Shown in pieces: positions 1 through 5,505 of a stretch of DNA of 5,505 bases. This DNA is from Oscillospiraceae bacterium. GTDB taxonomy: Bacteria; Bacillota_A; Clostridia; Oscillospirales; Ruminococcaceae. The stretch spans positions 1-5,505 of the forward strand of contig CAAFWX010000226.1 of NCBI GenBank assembly GCA_900766795.1, in the 5' to 3' direction. Both the position numbers and the translations under genes were made by a program. Below the pieces are notes generated by a model. The model made no database searches. It was given only the letters and a program-made list of their open reading frames with translations, and was not told the origin of the DNA. The stretch's first letter is position 1. Each line of letters begins with the position of its first letter.

Positions 1-20
1 GACGTGTGCTCTTCCGATCT
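1..20 (+). other. Illumina TruSeq read-2 adapter remnant (non-genomic)
   Basis: The first 20 bases, beginning GACGTGTGCT and ending CTTCCGATCT, are identical to the 3' end of the standard Illumina TruSeq index (read-2) adapter as I remember it. It lies exactly at the window edge, where an untrimmed adapter would be left on a contig. The adapter keeps an open frame with the downstream kinase (positions 2-19 contain no stop), so an automatic gene caller could translate it as protein. The true biological sequence starts at about base 21. Confidence 0.95.
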
Positions 21-3000
21 TGTGGATAAGCTGCTATGGCGGAGATGGACTTCTCTGCGTTGATAAGGACGGCAATGCTGTCGCGTTCAACGAAACAAAC
101 AGCGCCGCAAAGGGAGTACGCTTCCGCTCAACGCTTGAGCTTGTGGACGGCACCATTGCTGCGGCAAGCGCCACGGGAATTACCTTTATCAAAGACGGCA
201 ATGTAGTGGGCACGCTCGGCTCTGAAAACGGGCTTTCTGTTCCGCAGATTCTGACCATGACGCAGCGCGAAGACCGCACGCTTCTTGCGGGAAGCGACGG
301 CGATGGAATCTATGTAATCAAGGACGGAAAGCTTGTTGATAAAATCGACGAGAACGAGGGACTTTATACATCGGTTGTTCTGAGAATCGTTCCCTGCTCG
401 CAGGGGTATCTCTACATCACCTCCAACGCGCTCTACTACGACAACGGCGGCGAGGTGAAGCGCTTGGACAAATTCCCGTACAGTAACAATTATGACGCGG
501 TGAACGATGGCAGCGGCATGATGTGGATATCCAGCAGCCGCGGAATCTTCATAGTCAGCGAAAAAGACCTTCTCGCAAACGGCGATTACAGCTGCGTGCT
601 GCTTAACAGAACGCGCGGCTTTGATACAACGCTTACGGCGAACGCGTGGAACTGGCTCGGCGAGGACGGAAACTACTACCTGTGCTGCTCTGACGGAGTG
701 CGCAAGGTTTCGGTCGACAAATACGACGATATGAACGGGGAATATGAGCTTGCTCTGAAAACCGTCACCTGCGACGCAGGGGACGTGGAGTATGACGAGG
801 GAACGGACAGCTATGTCATTCCCGCAAATGCAACGCGAATTGTGCTTAGCCCCGCGGTGTTGAATTTCACCCTCACAAACCCTGAGGTGCGCATGTACAT
901 GGAGGGCTTTGATTCCACGGAAATCGTTGTGCCGCAAAGCGAGCTTACATCCCTGACCTACACGAATCTTCCCGGCGGCAGCTACAAATTCCACATCCAG
1001 CTTCTGGACGGAGTTGGCGGCGAGGTCGGAAAAGAGATTGTGGTGAACATAACCAAGACCAAAGCGTTCTATGAAAACAACTATTTCATCCTGTTGTGCT
1101 TTGCGGCAGGCTGCGCGGTTGTGGTTTGCATAACGCTTGTAATTGCGAAGCTTCACAGCGTAAAGCAGCTCCGGATTCAGTATGAGGAAACCCGCAAGGC
1201 TAAGGAGGAAGCAGAGCAGGCAACTCAGGCGCGCGGACTTTTCCTTGCCAACATGTCGCACGAGATACGCACGCCGATAAATACCATTCTCGGCATGAAC
1301 GAGATGATTCTGCGCGAGAGCAACAGCAGCACCATTGCCGAATACGCAGGCAATATAAAGAACTCCGGAAAGAGCCTTCTTGATATTGTCGATGATGTGC
1401 TGAATTATTCCAAAATCGAATCGGGCAAGATGGAGATAATCAACACCGAATATCAGGTCAAGGACACGCTGAGTTATCTCGTGAATGTGCTGCGCGCCCG
1501 CGCGGAGAGCAAGAAGCTTGAAATTATTCTGAAAATCAGCCCCGAGCTTCCCAAATCCATGATTGGCGACGAGATGAGGATAAAGCAGATTGCCGCAAAT
1601 CTTCTCACCAATGCCGCAAAGTACACCGATGAGGGCTCTGTGACCTTTACCGCAGACGGAAAGTGGGCGGATAACGAAACCTATGTATTCCACATGATGG
1701 TGGAGGATACCGGCTCGGGAATCAAGCCCGAGAATTTCGAGCACTTGTTCGACAGCTTCACGCGGTTTGACGAAGCCAAGCACCGTACCATAGAGGGCTC
1801 GGGTCTGGGGCTTAGCATAACAAAGCAGCTTACCGAGATGATGAACGGCAGAATCAACGTCAGAAGCGTTTATGGCGAGGGCTCGATGTTTGAGGTGTAT
1901 ATTCCGCAGAGAGTGGTTTCCAGAACGCCGATTGGCGAGTTTACGGAGTCCTGTGCACCGGCAAAGAAAGTGCGCGAGGTGTTCACCGCGCCCGACGCTA
2001 GGATTCTTGTCGTGGACGACAACCACATGAATCTTTCTGTAATGAAGCTGCTGCTTAAGCGAATCGAGTGCGAAACCGACCTTGCCGAGAGTGGTGCAAA
2101 GTGCCTTGAGATGTGCGCGCAAAGGCGCTACGACCTGATTTTCATGGACCACATGATGCCTGAACTGGACGGAGTACAGACCCTCGAGCGGCTTCACATA
2201 TCACACAATGCAAACACCGACACGCCCGTTATCGTTCTGACCGCTAACGCAACGGTGGGAATAAAGAACGAGTATATCCGCCTCGGCTTCATGGACTATC
2301 TCTCCAAGCCCGTAGACGTGGATAAGCTGGAGAAAATGCTTCAAAGGTATCTTCCATCCTCGAAGGTTCTGCTTAAGGAGAACAAGGAGGAGCAGAAGCC
2401 TTCGGAATACGGCGCCTATGAAGAATACGAGAGCGCAAGCAGCGATATACTTGACAAAAGTGTTGGCTTGAAGTACTGTGCGGGTGACGAGGAAATGTAC
2501 TGCGAGGTGCTAAGCTCCTACTGCGAGCAGGGCATAAAATACATGTCGGAGCTTCCCGCGCTGTTTGACAGCAGGGATTTCGACCGCCTTGCGATAATCA
2601 CTCACGCGGTGAAAAGCACTTCCATGACCATCGGCGCAGTTCGTTTGTCAGGGCAGGCGAAGGAGCTTGAGGGATACTCCAAAGCGAAGGAGTGGCAGCA
2701 TCTCGATATGCGCCGCGAGAGCTTCATGACAAACTATGCGCTTGTGCTGAAAGCTGCGAAGCAGCTTCTTGCAGGCAGTGCGCACAATGAAGCTTCGCAC
2801 ACCGAAGCCACAACCCGCGAGGAATACATACAGCTTTGCGGGCAGATTCTGGATTTGATTCGCGGCTTTGAGATGAACGAAGCCGAGGGGCTTATCGAGC
2901 GGCTGAGAAAAACAAGCTTCGACGGACTGGATACCGATTTTGCAGAAAGCAGCCTTGCCGCCGCCGCAAAGGCGCTCGGAGAGTTTGACTATGACAGTGC

Positions 3001-3037
3001 GGAAACGGCACTGAGCGATTTGTGCAAAAAAATATGA
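21..3037 (+). CDS. Hybrid sensor histidine kinase (propeller / Y_Y_Y / HisKA / HATPase_c / REC / Hpt), 5'-truncated
   Basis: Membrane two-component phosphorelay protein; about 1,005 residues are visible, numbered here from base 20. Residues 1-240 contain beta-propeller (Reg_prop-type) blades, with units such as DGDGIYVIKDGKL and MWISSSRGIFIV. Residues about 275-348 form a Y_Y_Y domain (MYMEGFD, then TNLPGGSYKFHI). One transmembrane helix lies at 355-376, followed by a charged, probably coiled-coil linker (about 379-410). HisKA has the H-box SHEIRTP with phospho-acceptor His414. HATPase_c has the N-box around Asn531, DTGSG at 563-567 and GSGLG at 593-597. The receiver (about 660-775) has Asp666/Asp667, acceptor Asp710, Thr741 and Lys763. 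The Hpt domain (about 810-915) has HAVKS with His862. An 84-residue helical tail follows. All key residues are intact, so it should autophosphorylate and relay His-Asp-His to an unseen response regulator. The signal peptide and first propeller blades are missing; the TTG at 20-22 straddles the adapter and is not a start. The ligand is unknown. Confidence 0.95.
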
Positions 3038-3273
3038 ACCATAACCACTTCTGCAAGGTGACGGCGGATGTGTATGTAAACAGCACATGGACCGAGGACT
3101 ACTGCAGCCTGAAAGACATCGCGGACGTAACCACCTATCGGCTTCAGCGCAGAGGGAATTGCGACATATGGTCAACAGTGCAGAACAGCGCTACCACTTC
3201 CTTTACAGACAGCGCTGTTGTAAACGGAGCATTCTGTTCTTACCGAGCGCGGGTTGATTTTACGGCGAATTGA
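3034..3273 (+). CDS. Small hypothetical protein, 79 aa, overlapping the kinase stop codon
   Basis: I do not recognise this protein. Its ATG (3034-3036) overlaps the kinase TGA (3035-3037) as ATGA, the arrangement typical of translational coupling. A GTG four codons upstream (3022) is a less likely start. There is no obvious Shine-Dalgarno sequence; the upstream stretch is an A-run. The frame is closed by a TGA at 2992 upstream and ends at TGA 3271-3273, 35 bases before the terminator hairpin. The product has four cysteines (residues 7, 24, 43, 68) and alternating polar/hydrophobic stretches suggesting beta strands (CKVTADVYV near the start, CSYRARVDF near the end). It has no signal peptide or membrane segment. 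It looks more like the C-terminal end of a secreted beta-rich protein than a complete protein, so it may be a remnant left by a deletion, or a real small partner of the kinase. Codon use is similar to the neighbouring genes. Confidence 0.42.
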   Translation: MNHNHFCKVTADVYVNSTWTEDYCSLKDIADVTTYRLQRRGNCDIWSTVQNSATTSFTDSAVVNGAFCSYRARVDFTAN

Positions 3274-3308
3274 CTGCGCAGTATTTGACGATTACCCTCT
3301 GATATATG

Positions 3309-3341
3309 AAAAACGGCAGACAAATTCCGTCTGCCGTTTTT
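3309..3341. terminator. Bidirectional rho-independent terminator
   Basis: A perfect 13-bp inverted repeat (AAAAACGGCAGAC at 3309-3321 pairing with its complement at 3329-3341) surrounds a 7-base loop. The stem has a GC-rich core with an A5 tract on the left and a T5 tract on the right, so transcripts in either direction end in a hairpin followed by U residues. It lies between the stop of the small + strand frame (3273) and the stop of the - strand ABC transporter gene (3355), the expected position for two convergent units sharing one terminator. Confidence 0.93.
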
Positions 3342-3354
3342 GTGTCTATCGTTT

Positions 3355-5175
3355 TTATTCCTGTCTGCTGAAAATCGCTTCAGCGGTTTCGTCCTCAAAC
3401 TGCCTGCGGTAAAGGCGCGCGTAATAGCCGCCGCGCTCCATTAGCTCGCTGTGCGTGCCCTGCTCGACAATTTTTCCTCCGCGCACCGCGAGGATAATGT
3501 CCGCGCCGCGCACCGTAGAAAGCCTGTGTGCGATAACGATTGAGGTTCTTCCGTGGATTACCTTGTCGATTGCGGATTGAATACGCCTTTCAGTGAGCGT
3601 GTCAACCGATGAGGTCGCCTCGTCCAGAATCAGAATCTTCGGGTTGGCAAGTATCGCGCGCGCAAAGGAGATGAGCTGCTTCTCACCTGTCGAGAGCATA
3701 TCTCCGCCCTCGCCGACGTCGGTGTCCAGACCCTTTTCAAGCCGCGCGATGATTTCGTCGGCGCTGACAAGCTTCAGCGCGTCTGCAATCTGCTCGTCTG
3801 TTGCGGCAGGGTTGCCGTACAGCAGGTTCTCGCGGACGGTTCCCGAAAAGAGGTGCGGCGTTTGTAAAACATATCCCAGCGTGGAATGAAGCCATAGCTG
3901 AGAGCGCTCGCGCGCGTCGCGTCCGTCAATAAGCACCTGCCCGCGCGTCGGCTCGAAGAACCTGCACACGAGGTTCACAAGCGTTGATTTTCCCGCACCT
4001 GTTTCGCCCACAACGGCAACGTTTGTGCCAAAGGGTATTTTCAGGCTGAAATCGTGGAGCACTTCCTCGCTCCCGTCTGGGTAGATGAAATCAACGTTTC
4101 TGAACTCAATATCCCCGCGAAGCTCCTCCCAGTTTTCGTGCTTGGGTGAAAAGCTGTCGCCGTATTTCTCGATTACCTTTTCCGTGTCCTGAACATCGCT
4201 TGGAGTTTCCAGCACGCCGAAGGTGCGCTCAATATTGACCTGCGTGGTTATCATTCCCGAAATCGCGTCTATGAGCCAGCGGACGGGTTCCATCATTCCC
4301 TGCGCGTAGGACATGAACATTGAGAAAGTTCCGACCTCGCTTTGGGCAATGTAGCCTCCGCGCCACAAAACGACAGCCACAGCCATTGAGGAGGCAAGGC
4401 TTATCGTCGCGGAAAACACGCCCCTGATTCGCGCCGCTTTTACCGACCGCGAGCGCATGAGCGCGGTGTCCTGCATGAAGCTTTGGGTCATTTTGTCCTC
4501 TATCACAAGGCTTTTGATGGTTTTCGCGCCGGTGATTCCCTCGTTGAAATCGGAGGTTATGTGCGAGTTTATTTCCCTTACCTCGCGGTTTACATGAATG
4601 AGCTTTTTCTGAAACAGCGAGAAAAGCGCTGCGGAAATGGGCACGATGACAATAACCATAAGCGCAAGCTTCGCGTTGATAACCAGCATGACGACGATTG
4701 CTCCCACAAGGTAGGATAAGTGCCATACGCCGTCCATCAGCGTCCACGAAACAAGAGAGCCTATTCTCGAGCTGTCGCTCATCACCCGCGCGTGAATATA
4801 GCCAACGCTGTTGCGGTTGAAGAACGAGAAGCTGAGCGTTTGCAGGTGCTCGAACAAGGCGTTTCGCAGCGTTTTGTTCATGCCGACCTCGACAATCATT
4901 GCGTTGGAGCAGGAAACATAATTCAGCACGCCGGCAAGCACCACTGCTGCCGAATAAATCAGCACGAACGGCAGCAGCCCGTGAGTTGTACTCTGCCCGA
5001 TGAAAACGTTGAGCGCATAGCGCTGAAACAGCGGAGCGGCAATGTCCATTCCCGTGCTGATGATTCCGCATATGACCATAACCAGCATTCTGAGCCGATA
5101 GCGCTTCAGAAAGGGAAGCAGCTTTCCGATACCGAAGAACGGCAGAGATTTTTGTTTATGTTTATCTTGCGTCAT
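3355..5175 (-). CDS. ABC exporter subunit, permease-ATPase fusion, BmrD/YheH-like half of a heterodimer
   Basis: Complete 606-residue half-transporter of the type I (ABCB-like, multidrug) exporter family. An ABC_membrane domain spans about 28-310, with six predicted transmembrane helices near 29-50, 66-88, 145-166, 168-188, 253-275 and 283-305. The nucleotide-binding domain (about 355-600) shows A-loop Tyr365, Walker A GETGAGKS (390-397), Q-loop Gln438, signature LSTGE (494-498), Walker B ILILDE with Asp518 and catalytic Glu519, and H-loop His550. The signature departs from LSGGQ, whereas Walker B is canonical. In BmrCD and TM287/288 this combination marks the subunit that supplies the intact Walker B for the active site and the altered signature for the degenerate site. 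The ATG at 5175-5173 is chosen because GGAGG lies 9 bases upstream and the upstream gene stops one base before it; the frame is open back to 5289 only by overlap with that gene. The substrate cannot be told; drug or peptide/lipid export is plausible. Confidence 0.95.
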   Translation of the reverse strand: MTQDKHKQKSLPFFGIGKLLPFLKRYRLRMLVMVICGIISTGMDIAAPLFQRYALNVFIGQSTTHGLLPFVLIYSAAVVLAGVLNYVSCSNAMIVEVGMNKTLRNALFEHLQTLSFSFFNRNSVGYIHARVMSDSSRIGSLVSWTLMDGVWHLSYLVGAIVVMLVINAKLALMVIVIVPISAALFSLFQKKLIHVNREVREINSHITSDFNEGITGAKTIKSLVIEDKMTQSFMQDTALMRSRSVKAARIRGVFSATISLASSMAVAVVLWRGGYIAQSEVGTFSMFMSYAQGMMEPVRWLIDAISGMITTQVNIERTFGVLETPSDVQDTEKVIEKYGDSFSPKHENWEELRGDIEFRNVDFIYPDGSEEVLHDFSLKIPFGTNVAVVGETGAGKSTLVNLVCRFFEPTRGQVLIDGRDARERSQLWLHSTLGYVLQTPHLFSGTVRENLLYGNPAATDEQIADALKLVSADEIIARLEKGLDTDVGEGGDMLSTGEKQLISFARAILANPKILILDEATSSVDTLTERRIQSAIDKVIHGRTSIVIAHRLSTVRGADIILAVRGGKIVEQGTHSELMERGGYYARLYRRQFEDETAEAIFSRQE

Positions 5176-5176
5176 G

Positions 5177-5505
5177 TCAGAGCACCTCCGTTCCTGTCTG
5201 TGTTTCGTAGATTTTCTTGTAGATACCCCCGCGGGAGATAAGCTCCTCGTGCGTGCCGATGTCGGAGATTCTTCCGCCGTCCAGCACAAGGATTCTGTCC
5301 GCCTTGCAAAGCGTGGTTATGCGGTGGGAGATGATGATGGTGGTTGCCGTGCCGAAGCGCTTTTCAAGCTCCGCGCGGATTTTTGCGTCCGTTTCGGTGT
5401 CCACCGCCGAAAGGCTGTCGTCGAATATCATGATGGTCACTTTGCGTGTGAGGTTTCGCGCAATCGCTGCGCGCTGCTTCTGACCGCCCGAGAGCGTGAC
5501 CCCTC
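5177..5505 (-). CDS. ABC exporter subunit, BmrC/YheI-like half with degenerate ATPase site, 5'-truncated by the window edge
   Basis: Only the last 108 residues and the TGA (5179-5177) are in the window; the first full codon is at 5503-5501. The visible part is the second half of an ABC nucleotide-binding domain: signature LSGGQKQR immediately after the edge, Walker B IMIFDD, D-loop SLSAVD, and H-loop IIISHR. The residue after the Walker B aspartate is Asp rather than the catalytic Glu, the substitution known from the BmrC/YheI and TM287 subunits of heterodimeric exporters, while the signature is canonical. Members of this family are usually about 570-600 residues, so the membrane domain and Walker A lie beyond the window. 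The stop is followed by a single base and then the ATG of the next subunit, so the two are almost certainly co-translated and form a heterodimer. An ATG within the Walker B region (5431-5429) could be mistaken for a start but would give a meaningless fragment. Confidence 0.93.
   Translation of the reverse strand, partial: GVTLSGGQKQRAAIARNLTRKVTIMIFDDSLSAVDTETDAKIRAELEKRFGTATTIIISHRITTLCKADRILVLDGGRISDIGTHEELISRGGIYKKIYETQTGTEVL
5183..5189 (-). promoter_or_regulatory. Ribosome binding site of the second ABC subunit
   Basis: On the - strand GGAGGTG (5189 down to 5183) is followed by 7 bases and the ATG at 5175. It lies inside the last codons of the upstream ABC subunit. This strong Shine-Dalgarno decides the start at 5175 over the longer frame that begins at 5289. 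Confidence 0.85.

Noticed and set aside
128..2197. A 689-codon open frame on the - strand opposite the kinase
   Set aside because: It is antisense to a gene with intact catalytic motifs, its translation has no recognisable domain, and it is rich in His/Arg/Val/Ala runs typical of the complement of a gene that avoids TTA, CTA and TCA codons. No ribosome binding site or independent support.
2648..3175. A 175-codon - strand frame across the kinase 3' end and the small frame
   Set aside because: Antisense to the Hpt/tail region, no recognisable motif, Cys/Arg/Ser-rich composition of a shadow frame; it also runs through the region between two + strand reading frames without any promoter or ribosome binding site visible.
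3285..3308. Possible promoter: TTGACG followed by TATATG before the terminator
   Set aside because: The spacer is only about 12 bases and the elements point straight into the terminator and the 3' end of a convergent gene.
4229..5071. A 280-codon - strand frame within the second ABC subunit
   Set aside because: It is a shifted frame of the same strand as the ABC gene; its translation is Arg/His/Ala-rich without motifs, whereas the overlapping frame has a full transporter domain set.
5176..5289. N-terminal extension of the second ABC subunit starting at 5289
   Set aside because: The extra 38 residues overlap the C-terminus of the upstream ABC subunit in another frame, look like noise, and the ATG at 5175 has a strong ribosome binding site.
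21..5505. Regulation of the ABC exporter by the neighbouring sensor kinase
   Set aside because: Bce/Vra-type modules pair kinases and transporters, but here the genes are convergent, separated by a terminator, the transporter is of the exporter type without the large extracellular loop of BceB, and no response regulator is present.
1..5505. CRISPR array, tRNA/rRNA, insertion sequence or riboswitch
   Set aside because: No regularly spaced repeats, transposase frame, terminal inverted repeats or recognisable structured RNA; the only gap of any size (3274-3354) is accounted for by the terminator.

Overview
This 5.5-kb window looks like one short metagenomic or draft contig from a Gram-positive gut-type bacterium, most likely a member of the Bacillota (class Clostridia). 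The reasons are moderate GC content, a strong GGAGG ribosome binding site, a clostridial-style hybrid histidine kinase with a C-terminal Hpt domain, and a BmrC/BmrD-like (YheI/YheH-like) heterodimeric ABC exporter pair. The assignment is inferred from protein style only; there is no marker gene in the window.

Layout. Bases 1-20 are not genomic: they match the 3' end of the Illumina TruSeq read-2 adapter, so the left edge is an untrimmed library artefact. From base 21 to 3037 (+) runs the 3' portion of a large membrane sensor kinase: beta-propeller blades, Y_Y_Y domain, one transmembrane helix, HisKA, HATPase_c, receiver, Hpt and a helical tail. Its 5' end is missing. The apparent TTG start at base 20 is created across the adapter junction and is not a real start. 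A small 79-codon reading frame of unknown function (3034-3273, +) begins inside the kinase stop codon with an ATGA overlap. A perfect 13-bp inverted repeat with A and T tracts at 3309-3341 is a bidirectional terminator separating this + strand block from the convergent - strand block.

The - strand block, read from right to left, is an ABC exporter operon. The first gene (5177 to beyond 5505) contributes only its last 108 residues. The second gene (3355-5175) is complete, 606 residues, and begins one base after the first gene's stop. The two subunits carry complementary nucleotide-site asymmetry: canonical LSGGQ signature with a Walker B aspartate instead of the catalytic glutamate in the first, and a divergent LSTGE signature with a canonical catalytic glutamate in the second. 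This is the expected pattern of a heterodimeric exporter with one degenerate ATP site.

Functionally the two blocks are convergent and separated by a terminator, so nothing in the sequence shows that the kinase controls the exporter. No response regulator with an output domain is present. I do not see a clearly novel multi-gene system here; the most open item is the small overlapping reading frame after the kinase.
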